A stretch of DNA of 49,881 nt. It comes from an uncultured Sphingomonadales bacterium. Its GTDB lineage: Bacteria; Pseudomonadota; Alphaproteobacteria; Sphingomonadales; Sphingomonadaceae. Shown here in pieces: positions 17,036 through 26,418 of this stretch. How positions within the stretch are numbered: position 1 is the first letter of the stretch; each line of letters begins with the position of its first letter. The notes below the pieces were generated by a model. The model made no database searches, was not told the DNA's origin, and saw only the letters and a program-made list of their open reading frames with translations. Location: positions 1 through 49,881 of the forward strand of contig CALGEE010000409.1 in assembly GCA_937881525.1 (NCBI GenBank). Direction: 5' to 3'. The position numbers and the translations under genes were made by a program.

Positions 17036-18259
17036 ATGGAAAACAAGGCAGACGTAATCATCATCGGCGGTGGCCTTATTGGCCTGACGCAGGCTCTGGC
17101 ACTCGCTGCGCAGGGCATCACCAGCCATGTCATTGACCGCGCGGATCAAGCGAACATGCTTGACGCTGCTTATGACGGACGCACTTTTGCGATATCGAGC
17201 TCAAGCTACAAATTATTCGAAGCAATCGGGCTTAGCGATGCCTTGACGGGAAGAGGCTGCCCGATTGAGAAAATCTGGGTCAGCGATAGGCTAAAACCGG
17301 GATCGCTCGATTTCGCGCCAGCCGAGGATGACGGATTTTTGGGCCAAATGTTCGAAAGTCGCTATTTGCGCGGCGTATTGTACCGGGCTGCGCAGGAACA
17401 TGCCGCAATCCAGTTGCACATGCCCGCCAATATCATCAGCAAATCTCGCGATTCAGGCGCGGCAACCGTGACCCTTGAAAGCGGTCGGGTGCTAACGGCA
17501 GACCTGATGATCGTTGCCGAAGGCCGAAAGAGCGAAACGCGTGAAGAGGCCGGCATTCAGATCGCGCATTGGCAATATGCGCATCATGCGATTGTCGGCG
17601 CGATTTATCATGAGTTGCCGCATAACAATATCGCATATGAAATCTTTTACCCTACGGGGCCGTTTGCAGTTTTGCCCATGCTGGATGCAGAGGATGGTCG
17701 CCACCGGTCAGCGCTTGTCTGGTCAGTCAAATCGGAGGACGCTGCAGGCTATTTGAAGCTATCCCCGCGTGGGTACACGGCCGAGCTTGAGAAGGGCATG
17801 GGCGGATTGTTAGGCAAAGTCGAATTGTCCGCGCCGTTGTCGTCCTACAAATTGGGTTTCCACCATGCCGCGTCGATTGCCGCAGAACGGATGGTGCTGC
17901 TTGGCGACAGTGCGCACGGCATTCACCCAATTGCAGGTCAGGGGCTCAATCTGGGCCTTCGGGACGTAGCGGCGCTAACTGAGGTCTTGGTCGACGGCAT
18001 GCGTTTGGGCCTTGGTTTCGGCGATGCGCAGTTGCTTGATCGCTATGGCCGGTGGCGCAGTATCGATACATTGCTGATCGCGGTTTCGACAGACGGGCTG
18101 AATCGGTTGTTCTCGATTCCCGGAAAAACGGCATCGGCGGTGCGGCGTTTTGGAATGGCTATGGTGCAGCGCGCCGCGCCGGCGAAGGCGTTTTTCATGG
18201 CCGAGGCGCGGGGGGAAAGCGGTGCGCTGCCCAAATTGCTTCAAGGGGTGTCGCTCTAA
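17036..18259 (+). CDS. UbiH/UbiF/COQ6-family FAD-dependent monooxygenase
   Basis: A 407-residue flavoprotein hydroxylase of the ubiquinone-biosynthesis type. The Rossmann motif IIGGGLIGLTQALALAAQG is at the N-terminus. The FAD-binding block GDSAHGIHPIAGQGLNLGLRD, near residue 290, is the UbiH/COQ6 signature. It probably hydroxylates the aromatic ring of a ubiquinone precursor, but which carbon cannot be told from sequence, as UbiH, UbiF and UbiI paralogues are alike and one alphaproteobacterial enzyme can do several steps. GTAGGA precedes the ATG. It ends convergently seven bases before the OmpA-like gene. Confidence 0.9.
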   Translation: MENKADVIIIGGGLIGLTQALALAAQGITSHVIDRADQANMLDAAYDGRTFAISSSSYKLFEAIGLSDALTGRGCPIEKIWVSDRLKPGSLDFAPAEDDGFLGQMFESRYLRGVLYRAAQEHAAIQLHMPANIISKSRDSGAATVTLESGRVLTADLMIVAEGRKSETREEAGIQIAHWQYAHHAIVGAIYHELPHNNIAYEIFYPTGPFAVLPMLDAEDGRHRSALVWSVKSEDAAGYLKLSPRGYTAELEKGMGGLLGKVELSAPLSSYKLGFHHAASIAAERMVLLGDSAHGIHPIAGQGLNLGLRDVAALTEVLVDGMRLGLGFGDAQLLDRYGRWRSIDTLLIAVSTDGLNRLFSIPGKTASAVRRFGMAMVQRAAPAKAFFMAEARGESGALPKLLQGVSL

Positions 18260-18266
18260 AGTGTGA

Positions 18267-18932
18267 TTACCCCTGCGTGACCGGTACAAGGTGAATTTCA
18301 ACGCGACGGTTTGCCGAACGGCCGGCGGGGTCAAGATTGCTCGCCTTTGGCTGGCTTTCACCATAACCACGCGTTGCAAGGCGCGCTGACTGAACGCCGC
18401 GTATCGACAGATAATCGGCAACTGCCGAGGCCCGGCCTTCCGACAATATCTGGTTATAGGCATCTGACCCTGTGGAATCGGTGTGGCCCATCACATCGAC
18501 ATAGGTTTTTTCATATTGAGTCAGCGTCGATGCGACTTGGTCAAGCGTGTTGCGGAAACCAGCATCAATATTCGCGCTGTCGACGCCGAAGGTCACTTCC
18601 GATGGCATATCGAGTACAAGATTATCGCCTTCACGAGTGACGTTAACACCTGTGCCGGCCGTTTGCAGACGCAGTTTCTTTTCCTGCTCATCCATATAAT
18701 ATCCGGCGGCCGCACCCGCCAAGGCACCAATACCAGCGCCGACGATCTTTTCTGTACGATCGCGCTTCCCGCCGATTAAGTCGCCAAGAAGATAACCGCC
18801 CAGTACTCCGCCTATGCCACCAATTGCTGCTTTAGAAATCGTGCGCTTTCCGGTCGTAGGATCAGTGACGCAAGCCGACAATGGAAGCATTGCTGCAAAA
18901 AGTGCCAGCGTAATCATTTGGTTCTTTTTCAT
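18267..18932 (-). CDS. OmpA-family lipoprotein with glycine-zipper segment
   Basis: The 221-residue product from ATG 18932 has a lipoprotein signal peptide (lipobox LSACVT, Cys about 21). A glycine-rich zipper follows (AAIGGIGGVLGGYLLGDLIGG and GAGIGALAGAAAGYYMDEQ), and then the peptidoglycan-binding OmpA C-terminal domain: TFGVDSANID, MGHTDSTGSDAYNQILSEGRA (in part), and the Arg-containing end SANRRVEIHL. It probably anchors the outer membrane to peptidoglycan, as do YiaD/Pal-like proteins. The start at 18932 is backed by AGGGAAG upstream; the longer ORF start would add a non-signal tail. It is divergent from the CNNM gene. Confidence 0.92.
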   Translation of the reverse strand: MKKNQMITLALFAAMLPLSACVTDPTTGKRTISKAAIGGIGGVLGGYLLGDLIGGKRDRTEKIVGAGIGALAGAAAGYYMDEQEKKLRLQTAGTGVNVTREGDNLVLDMPSEVTFGVDSANIDAGFRNTLDQVASTLTQYEKTYVDVMGHTDSTGSDAYNQILSEGRASAVADYLSIRGVQSARLATRGYGESQPKASNLDPAGRSANRRVEIHLVPVTQG

Positions 18933-19083
18933 TATCTTCCCTTTCAACATGAGCATCGTTTAAACGACACCTGCGATGAACCTGTGATTATGATTTCAAT
19001 CGGTTGCATCCTTTCCCCATAACGCGATGCTATGCATTTTGTTGCCAAATGCCCCCTTTTGGTTCTATGGCGCTCGCGTCCTT

Positions 19084-20421
19084 ATGGAGCCTCTTCTTCC
19101 TTTCCCGTGGCTTGATGCCGCCATCATCCTAGCGCTTATCGCCTTGAATGGCGTGTTTGCGATGTCGGAGCTTGCTATTGTGTCCGCTCGCACAGCGAAG
19201 CTTAAAGCGATGGCAGAAGACGGCAAACACGGTGCGGCAGCAGCACTGAGGCTTGGGCGCGACCCCGGTAAATTCTTGTCCACAGTGCAAATCGGCATAA
19301 CGCTCATTGGTATTATTGCAGGTGCATATTCGGGATCGACATTGGGCGGCCCGGTTGCTGATCGCATCTCCTTATGGGGCATCGGCCGTGAATGGTCCGA
19401 AACGCTGGGCTTTGGCATCGTTATCGGCATCACGACCTATGCGTCATTGGTCGTCGGAGAGCTGGTGCCAAAGCAATTTGCGCTGATTGCACCCGAAAGA
19501 ATCGCCGTTTTCATAGCGGGCCCCATGGAGCTGCTGGCCCGCATTACTGCGCCAATCGTGTGGACACTCGATAAATCAAGCGCCACCATTTTTCGCGCGC
19601 TTGGGCTGCGCCGGGATAGCCGCGACGCATTGAGTGCCGAAGAATTGCGGATGGTCTTTGCCGAAGCCACCCATGCCGGCATCATTGAAGAACATGAGCA
19701 TAAGGTTATTGCAGGCGTGGTCCGGCTTGCCGACCGACCAGTGCGCGAAGTCATGACACCACGTACCGATGTCGACCGCATATCTGCCGACGCATCCGAA
19801 GGCACCGTGCGCGATTCGCTTTTGAATTCGCTCCATACCCGCTTGCCTGTAACGGGCGACGATGGCGACGATATCATTGGCGTCGTGCAATCACGCGACA
19901 TCGTTGCGGCCCAGATCCGCGGTGAGGTGCTCGACATTCGCAAGTTGATGCGCCGCGCCGAAATCATCCCCGATCAGCTGGATGCTATGGACGCGCTAGA
20001 GATATTGCGTTCGTCCGATGTGCCGATGCTGTTGGTGCATGACGAGTATGGCCATTTCGAGGGCATTGTTACCCCAAACGATCTATTGGCCGCAATTGCA
20101 GGTGAATTTGCGTCGGATCAGGCACAAGGCAGTGCGCCTAACATCATCACGCTAGATGACGGTTCGATGCTTGTGTCTGGCGCAATGTCAGCCGACGCCA
20201 TGGCAGAAGCATTGTCAATCGACCTCCCCGATGATCGTGATTACGCCACTGCTGCGGGTCACGTCCTACACATATTGCGGCACCTACCTAAAGAAGGCGA
20301 AGCGTTCACTGATCAAGGCTGGCATTTCGAGGTTGTCGACATGGATGGACGCAAAATCGACAAGCTGCGTGTCCGACTTGCAGAAAAGGCAACCAAAGCA
20401 GACCCAGTTGAGGGCTTGTGA
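19084..20421 (+). CDS. CNNM/CorC-HlyC-type membrane protein with CBS pair
   Basis: About 445 residues from ATG 19084 (MEPLLPFPWLDAAI); the ORF track begins at 19027 and neither start has a clear ribosome binding site. The N-terminal DUF21/CNNM transmembrane domain (ALIALNGVFAMSELAIVSAR, STVQIGITLIGIIAGAYSG) is followed by two CBS domains (VREVMTPRTDV and the IIGVVQSRD block; VPMLLVHDEYGHFEGIVTPND) and a CorC/HlyC C-terminal domain (WHFEVVDMDGRKIDKLRV). Family members are linked to magnesium/cobalt efflux or resistance; older 'hemolysin' naming is not supported. CBS domains suggest adenosine-nucleotide sensing. sdhB follows 72 bases downstream. Confidence 0.9.
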   Translation: MEPLLPFPWLDAAIILALIALNGVFAMSELAIVSARTAKLKAMAEDGKHGAAAALRLGRDPGKFLSTVQIGITLIGIIAGAYSGSTLGGPVADRISLWGIGREWSETLGFGIVIGITTYASLVVGELVPKQFALIAPERIAVFIAGPMELLARITAPIVWTLDKSSATIFRALGLRRDSRDALSAEELRMVFAEATHAGIIEEHEHKVIAGVVRLADRPVREVMTPRTDVDRISADASEGTVRDSLLNSLHTRLPVTGDDGDDIIGVVQSRDIVAAQIRGEVLDIRKLMRRAEIIPDQLDAMDALEILRSSDVPMLLVHDEYGHFEGIVTPNDLLAAIAGEFASDQAQGSAPNIITLDDGSMLVSGAMSADAMAEALSIDLPDDRDYATAAGHVLHILRHLPKEGEAFTDQGWHFEVVDMDGRKIDKLRVRLAEKATKADPVEGL

Positions 20422-20493
20422 TTGCTTAACTGCTTGGTTAGGGCATTTGGCTGATACGGAATTGCACGACTTTAGAGTCCACAGGATATTGAT

Positions 20494-21273
20494 ATGGCCG
20501 ATTTCTTCCTTCCAAAGAACAGCAAAGTCCAAAAGGGCAGTGCGCATGCTGCCAAAACCGGCGGCAAGACCAAGACATTCAAGGTCTATCGCTACGATCC
20601 TGATAGCGGCGAAAACCCGCGTTACGACACGTTTGAGGTCGATACCGAAAATTGCGGACCAATGGTCCTCGACGCGTTGATCAAGATGAAGGGCGAGCAG
20701 GATGCGTCGCTTACCTTCCGTCGTTCATGCCGCGAAGGTATCTGTGGTTCTTGCTCTATGAATATTGACGGCAAGAATGGCCTTGCCTGCACCACTGCAA
20801 TTGAAGACTGCAAAAGCGAAGTCACGCTTACCCCCTTGCCGCATATGGAAGTCATCAAGGACCTCGTCCCCGACTTCACGCATTTCTATGCGCAATATGC
20901 CTCTATCAAGCCTTGGCTGCAGACTGTAACACCTGAACCATCTGGCAAGGAACGGCTTCAGTCGCCAGAGGATCGCGCTAAGCTTGACGGCTTGTATGAG
21001 TGCATATTGTGCGCTTGCTGCTCGACCAGTTGCCCATCTTATTGGTGGAACAGCGACAAATTTTTGGGTCCCGCTATTTTGCTTCAAGCCTATCGCTGGT
21101 TAGCGGACAGCCGTGACGAGATGGCCGGCGAGCGTTTGGACGAGTTGGAAGATCCATTCCGCCTTTACCGCTGCCATACGATCATGAACTGCGCCAACGC
21201 ATGTCCCAAGGGTTTGAACCCAGCCAAGGCCATTGCGGAAACCAAAAAGATGGTTGCCGAACGGCACCTGTAG
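20494..21273 (+). CDS. sdhB: succinate dehydrogenase iron-sulfur subunit
   Basis: A 259-residue SdhB carrying all three iron-sulfur centres of complex II. The [2Fe-2S] ligands are in [15 protein letters not shown] plus a following Cys, and the [4Fe-4S]/[3Fe-4S] ligands are in [17 protein letters not shown] and [17 protein letters not shown]. It passes electrons from the flavoprotein SdhA to the quinone. A GGATAT stretch precedes the ATG. Unusually for complex II operons, sdhC, sdhD and sdhA are not adjacent: the upstream gene is a CNNM protein and the downstream genes encode a thioesterase and ZapE. Confidence 0.97.
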   Translation: MADFFLPKNSKVQKGSAHAAKTGGKTKTFKVYRYDPDSGENPRYDTFEVDTENCGPMVLDALIKMKGEQDASLTFRRSCREGICGSCSMNIDGKNGLACTTAIEDCKSEVTLTPLPHMEVIKDLVPDFTHFYAQYASIKPWLQTVTPEPSGKERLQSPEDRAKLDGLYECILCACCSTSCPSYWWNSDKFLGPAILLQAYRWLADSRDEMAGERLDELEDPFRLYRCHTIMNCANACPKGLNPAKAIAETKKMVAERHL

Positions 21274-21317
21274 GCGCGTAGATTACATCAAAGGCCTTTG
21301 ATTGTTTAGGATTGCCG

Positions 21318-21770
21318 TTGGATAAACCCGCCTTTGACAGCAGCCCTGACCCAGATAATCCTGGGTGGCTGAAATGGCAGATGACAGATGCTAGCCGTTA
21401 CAACGGTACAGTAGTTGGCACAATGCTGGTGCGGCGAGAAGGTGACAATGATGTCCGGTTACGGATGTTTCCGGAGCATCGGCACACTAACCTTCAAAAC
21501 TTTGTGCACGGCGGCGTCACGCTTGGCTTCATCGATGTGGCGATGTTTGCAGCTTCGCGAATGTTTGGACTGATCGAGGCTGGTACCGCTGTAACCTTGG
21601 ACCTGTCGGTACAGTTCATGGGAGCTGGCGTCATTGGAACACCGCTTGAAGCAGAGGTTGAACTTCTGAAAGAAACAGGCAGGCTGCTTTTTCTCCGCGG
21701 CGGCGTAACGCAAAACGAAGACCGGATTGCCGCATTTTCCGGCACTATCCGCAAACCGACGAAAAGATGA
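21318..21770 (+). CDS. PaaI-family hotdog thioesterase
   Basis: About 150 residues with the hotdog-fold core of acyl-CoA thioesterases: 'NFVHGGVTLGFIDVAMFAAS' (the HGG block with the catalytic Asp) and 'AVTLDLSVQFMGAGVIGTPLEAEVEL' (in part: TLDLSVQFMGAG). Substrates are probably acyl- or aryl-CoA thioesters but cannot be specified. No ATG fits: the likely start is TTG 21318, since TTAGGA at 21306-21311 is better spaced for it than for TTG 21312 used in the ORF track. It overlaps zapE by four bases (ATGA) and forms a unit with it. A 16-base palindrome sits just upstream. Confidence 0.85.
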   Translation: MDKPAFDSSPDPDNPGWLKWQMTDASRYNGTVVGTMLVRREGDNDVRLRMFPEHRHTNLQNFVHGGVTLGFIDVAMFAASRMFGLIEAGTAVTLDLSVQFMGAGVIGTPLEAEVELLKETGRLLFLRGGVTQNEDRIAAFSGTIRKPTKR

Positions 21771-22891
21771 AGCCACTAATGCTTAGCGTCACTGGCCGAT
21801 ATGACGCACTGGTCGCGGCTGGCGAGCTAAGGTCCGATACAGACCAGGCAACCGCTGTGGCAGCACTAGCCAAAGTGCAAACCGAGCTTGAGGCAGCTCC
21901 ACCGCGCGGAAGCACTATTTGGCGATTCTTGGGACGTAAACCCGACCCTGCGCGCGGACTATATCTTTGGGGCGGCGTTGGACGCGGTAAATCTATGCTG
22001 ATGGACCTGTTTTTCGACAGCGTTCAGATGAAGCGCAAACGCCGTGCGCATTTCCATGAGTTTATGCTTGAGACCCATGCCCGGCTCAAAGCCGAGCGTG
22101 TGAAGGAAGAGGGCGACCCAATCCCACCGATCGTCGCCGCGTTGGCAGACGAAGCGCATGTGTTGTGCTTTGACGAAATGGTGGTGAATAATATGGCGGA
22201 CGCGGCAATTATGTCGCGACTTTTTGCTGGCCTTATCGCCGCGGGGGTTACGGTTGTCACAACATCGAACCGTCATCCAGATGACCTGTACAAAGATGGC
22301 CTCAACCGACAATTGTTTCTGCCCTTCATTGCTTTAGTCAAAGACCGGCTCGATATCGTCACGCTTGATGGGCCAACGGATTACAGGCGGGACCGTTTGG
22401 GTAGCGCGAAAATCTGGCTTGTACCCAATGGCCCGGAGGCAACGGCAGCGCTTTCCGAGACATTTTTCCGCATGACCGATTATCCGCCCGAGGATCGCGC
22501 GCATGTACCGGCGTTGGAAATGGACTTGGGTGGCGGACGCATGTTGCATGTGCCCAAAGCGCTCAAAGGCGTCGCAGTGTTCTCATTCAAGCGGTTGTGC
22601 GTGGAAGCACGCGGGGCTGCGGATTACCTCGCCATTGCGCGGCGATTTCACACCGTCATCATAGTTGGAATCCCAGTTTTGGGTCCGCATAATCGTAATG
22701 AAGCGGCGCGGTTTGTGACGTTAATTGATGCGCTATATGAGTATCGCGTAAAGTTTCTCGCGAGCGCGGACGCCGTACCGGACCACCTCTATCCGCAAGG
22801 CGACGGGCGGTTTGAATTTGATCGCACCGTATCCCGCCTGATGGAAATGCAGTCGGAGGATTATCTGGCGGAAGGGCATGGCCCGCGTTAG
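21767..22891 (+). CDS. zapE: cell division protein ZapE (AFG1-like ATPase)
   Basis: A 374-residue P-loop ATPase of the AFG1/ZapE family. Walker A is LYLWGGVGRGKSMLMD near residue 68, and Walker B is CFDEMVV near 140, where family members usually have DEFQV. 'VTTSNRHPDDLYKDGLNRQLFLPFI' (in part: TTSNRHPDDLYKDGLNR) and 'FSFKRLCVEARGAADYLAIA' are family blocks. ZapE destabilises FtsZ assembly during late constriction in E. coli. The mitochondrial homologue acts in protein quality control, so the role here is inferred. Start overlaps the thioesterase stop. Confidence 0.93.
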   Translation: MKPLMLSVTGRYDALVAAGELRSDTDQATAVAALAKVQTELEAAPPRGSTIWRFLGRKPDPARGLYLWGGVGRGKSMLMDLFFDSVQMKRKRRAHFHEFMLETHARLKAERVKEEGDPIPPIVAALADEAHVLCFDEMVVNNMADAAIMSRLFAGLIAAGVTVVTTSNRHPDDLYKDGLNRQLFLPFIALVKDRLDIVTLDGPTDYRRDRLGSAKIWLVPNGPEATAALSETFFRMTDYPPEDRAHVPALEMDLGGGRMLHVPKALKGVAVFSFKRLCVEARGAADYLAIARRFHTVIIVGIPVLGPHNRNEAARFVTLIDALYEYRVKFLASADAVPDHLYPQGDGRFEFDRTVSRLMEMQSEDYLAEGHGPR

Positions 22892-22912
22892 CATGGCGCA
22901 CAAGGGAGAGAT

Positions 22913-24304
22913 ATGATGGGACAGAAGACGTTATTATTGGCTGGCTTATTGGGACTGACCACTACTGCCAACGCGCAAGCGTCAAGTGCGCAGCAGGCAG
23001 CCGAGCGTGACCTGTTTGCAAAGATTGTCGAAATTCCGACGGTAGAAGGGCAGCCTGCGGAATTCAAAAAGCTGATCAGGCTATTGACATCAGAATTCCG
23101 TAAAGCCGGAATCACAAATGTCATTGTCAAAGATCATGATAATACCCAGACATTGATCGCGCGCTGGCCTGCAGCCAAACCGTCGGGCAAAAGGCCCATA
23201 TTGCTGATGGCGCATATGGATGTCGTTGCGGCCAAGGCAAGCGATTGGAAATATCCGCCGTTCCAGTTCCGCGAAGAAGGCGGCTATTATCTTGGTCGTG
23301 GTTCAAATGATAATAAAGCTGCGCTGACGGGCATTGTCCTTGCCCTGCAATATTTGCACGCGGAAAAGTTTGCGCCAACGCGCGATATCATAATCCTGTT
23401 TACCGGGGACGAAGAAACCGTCGGCAATGGAGCCCGGCTGGCGGCGGTTGAATGGCGCGACCTGATTGACGCCGAATATGCGTTGAATGGTGATGCAGGT
23501 GGCGGGTCAGTGTTTCCCGATGGGCGCGTTGAAGGTTTCGGCATTCAGATTGCGGAGAAAACCTATGCTGATTTCCGACTGACGGCGGTCAATCGCGGCG
23601 GACACAGCAGCACGCCGCGTCCTGATAATGCTATCTACGCGCTCGCCAGCGCCTTGACGGCGATTGAACGGCACCGTTTCCCCGCCATGATCAACGACGC
23701 CACGCGTGCCAGTTACGAGATGCTCGCAAAGGGTGACAGCGGCCAATATGGTGAGCTAGTACGTCGATTTCTTGCCGACCCTCAGGACCGCGAAACCGCA
23801 GACCTCTTGGAAGCTATGGACCCCGGCAGTACGCGCACCCGATGCGTTGCAACGATGCTATCGGGCGGGCATGCACCGAATGCCCTACCGCAAAAGGCCG
23901 AAGCCAATGTAAACTGCCGCATTTTTCCCAGTGTGAAGATTGAAGACGTCCGGCAGCAATTGCAGGCGCTGTCGGGACCAGATGTCACTGTTACTGCGGT
24001 GGAAGGATCGCAAACCCCCGAAACCGCACCGTCGCCCATGCGCGACGACATAACGCAGGCCTATCGGGATGCGGTTGCCACACGCTTCCCCAATGCGCCC
24101 GTTCTGCCGTTTCAGTCCGCTGGCGCAACCGATGGCGCATTCTTACGCGCCGCCGGTATTCCCGTTTATGGCTTTGGCGGCCTATGGGGCATAGTCGGCC
24201 AGCGGGAAGGTGCACATGGTTTAGATGAACGCGTCTGGGCCGAAGGATTTCACGGTCAAGTGCCCATCTGGATGGAGATGCTGCGGCGGGTCGCTGGCAC
24301 CTGA
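22913..24304 (+). CDS. exported M20-family metallopeptidase
   Basis: A 463-residue zinc peptidase of the M20 family with a signal peptide (LLLAGLLGLTTTANAQA). The metal site is recognisable: HMDVVAAKASDW, GRGSNDNKAAL, GDEETVGNG (catalytic Glu and ligand Glu), NGDAGGG, and the C-terminal His in GAHGLDERVW. A dimerisation domain interrupts the catalytic one (about residues 210-340). Such enzymes are di-/tripeptidases or carboxypeptidases; a periplasmic peptide-processing role is inferred. It is close to zapE (21 bases) but functionally unrelated. The ATG follows GGGAGAG. Confidence 0.92.
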   Translation: MMGQKTLLLAGLLGLTTTANAQASSAQQAAERDLFAKIVEIPTVEGQPAEFKKLIRLLTSEFRKAGITNVIVKDHDNTQTLIARWPAAKPSGKRPILLMAHMDVVAAKASDWKYPPFQFREEGGYYLGRGSNDNKAALTGIVLALQYLHAEKFAPTRDIIILFTGDEETVGNGARLAAVEWRDLIDAEYALNGDAGGGSVFPDGRVEGFGIQIAEKTYADFRLTAVNRGGHSSTPRPDNAIYALASALTAIERHRFPAMINDATRASYEMLAKGDSGQYGELVRRFLADPQDRETADLLEAMDPGSTRTRCVATMLSGGHAPNALPQKAEANVNCRIFPSVKIEDVRQQLQALSGPDVTVTAVEGSQTPETAPSPMRDDITQAYRDAVATRFPNAPVLPFQSAGATDGAFLRAAGIPVYGFGGLWGIVGQREGAHGLDERVWAEGFHGQVPIWMEMLRRVAGT

Positions 24305-24396
24305 CAGCCAAACCTCCACCCCCTATCGCTATTGCGAACTGTTATCGGAAAAAGCGTTAACTTGGTGCCTTTATTGGGTTGTTATTGGGCGGGAAT

Positions 24397-24409
24397 CGGC
24401 GTAACGCCG
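24397..24409 (+). repeat. hairpin CGGCG-TAA-CGCCG in the mdh leader
   Basis: A perfect 5-bp stem (24397-24401 with 24405-24409), flanked by near-complementary GCGGGAAT and ATTCCGC, lies about 43 bases before the mdh start. It may be a 5'-UTR structure or a leftover terminator of the M20 gene, but there is no U-tract. Function is unknown. Confidence 0.4.
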
Positions 24410-24415
24410 CCGTAA

Positions 24416-25414
<999 letters not shown>

Positions 25415-25442
25415 GCGCACCCCAAGATTTCAGGAGACGTTT

Positions 25443-26327
25443 GTGAGCATCCTCGTCAATAAACATACTAAGATCATCACGCAGGGCATGACTGGCGCAA
25501 CTGGGACTTTTCATACCGAACAGGCGCTGGCTTATGGCTCGCAAATGGTGGGCGGTGTTACCCCGGGTAAGGGTGGAGCGACGCATATCGGTTTGCCAAT
25601 GTTTGACACTGTGCTTGAGGCCAAGCAAGTGACCGGCGCAGATGCGTCGGTCGTATATGTGCCACCCCCCTTTGCTGCGGACTCGATTCTTGAAGCCATC
25701 GATGCTGAAATTCCGCTGATCGTCTGCATCACCGAAGGCATTCCGGTGCTTGACATGGTGAAGGTAAAGCGTGCGCTTTCAGGTTCGAAATCGCGCCTGA
25801 TTGGTCCAAACTGCCCCGGCGTTTTGACGCCAAACGAATGCAAAATCGGCATCATGCCAGGCAGCATTTTCTCGGCGGGATCGGTGGGCGTTGTCTCGCG
25901 CTCAGGTACATTGACTTACGAAGCCGTGTTCCAGACAACAGCCGAAGGCCTTGGCCAGACCACTGCGGTCGGCATTGGCGGCGACCCCGTCAACGGCACC
26001 AACTTCATTGATTGCCTTGAGCTGTTCCTCGCCGATGATGCCACCAAGTCGATCATCATGATCGGCGAGATTGGCGGCAGCGCGGAAGAAGAAGCGGCGC
26101 AGTTCCTGATCGACGAAGCCAAAAAGGGCCGCAAAAAGCCAATGGCCGGTTTTATTGCTGGTCGCACCGCACCTCCAGGCCGCCGTATGGGCCATGCAGG
26201 TGCAATCGTGTCGGGTGGCAAAGGCGACGCCGAAAGCAAGATTGCAGCCATGGAGGCCGCGGGTATCCGTGTGTCGCCATCGCCTTCCTTGCTCGGCAAG
26301 ACATTGGTCGAGGTTTTAAAGGGGTAA
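25443..26327 (+). CDS. sucD: succinate--CoA ligase subunit alpha
   Basis: A 294-residue SucD, the CoA-binding and phosphohistidine-carrying subunit. The CoA site is in [17 protein letters not shown], the central block is [12 protein letters not shown], and the catalytic His is in [17 protein letters not shown]. The true start is the GTG at 25443 ([12 protein letters not shown]), preceded by AGGAGA; the ORF track's earlier start lies inside mdh. The beta subunit gene sucC, usually directly upstream, is absent from the gap (28 bases) and from the window, so the partner must be encoded elsewhere. It forms a unit with mdh. Confidence 0.96.
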   Translation: MSILVNKHTKIITQGMTGATGTFHTEQALAYGSQMVGGVTPGKGGATHIGLPMFDTVLEAKQVTGADASVVYVPPPFAADSILEAIDAEIPLIVCITEGIPVLDMVKVKRALSGSKSRLIGPNCPGVLTPNECKIGIMPGSIFSAGSVGVVSRSGTLTYEAVFQTTAEGLGQTTAVGIGGDPVNGTNFIDCLELFLADDATKSIIMIGEIGGSAEEEAAQFLIDEAKKGRKKPMAGFIAGRTAPPGRRMGHAGAIVSGGKGDAESKIAAMEAAGIRVSPSPSLLGKTLVEVLKG

Positions 26328-26334
26328 TTTATAA

Positions 26335-26400
26335 TCTTCCCCGCGCGGGGAGGTGCAATCGGTGCGTAAGCGCCGGATGGCCCCCTCCTCGCTGACGAGG
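26335..26400. repeat. structured palindromic element between sucD and sucA (REP-like)
   Basis: The gap holds three nested or adjacent inverted repeats: CCCCGCGCGGGG (26339-26350), GGTGC-GTAA-GCGCC (GNRA-type loop, about 26361-26374), and CCTCG-CTGA-CGAGG (26387-26400). In addition GGGGAGG (26347-26353) can pair with CCCCTCC (26382-26388) to enclose the middle hairpin. This resembles the repeated extragenic palindromes seen in GC-rich proteobacteria. It lies inside the operon, so it could stabilise mRNA or set relative expression. Confidence 0.6.
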
Positions 26401-26418
26401 CGGATTTGGAGAAGCAGG

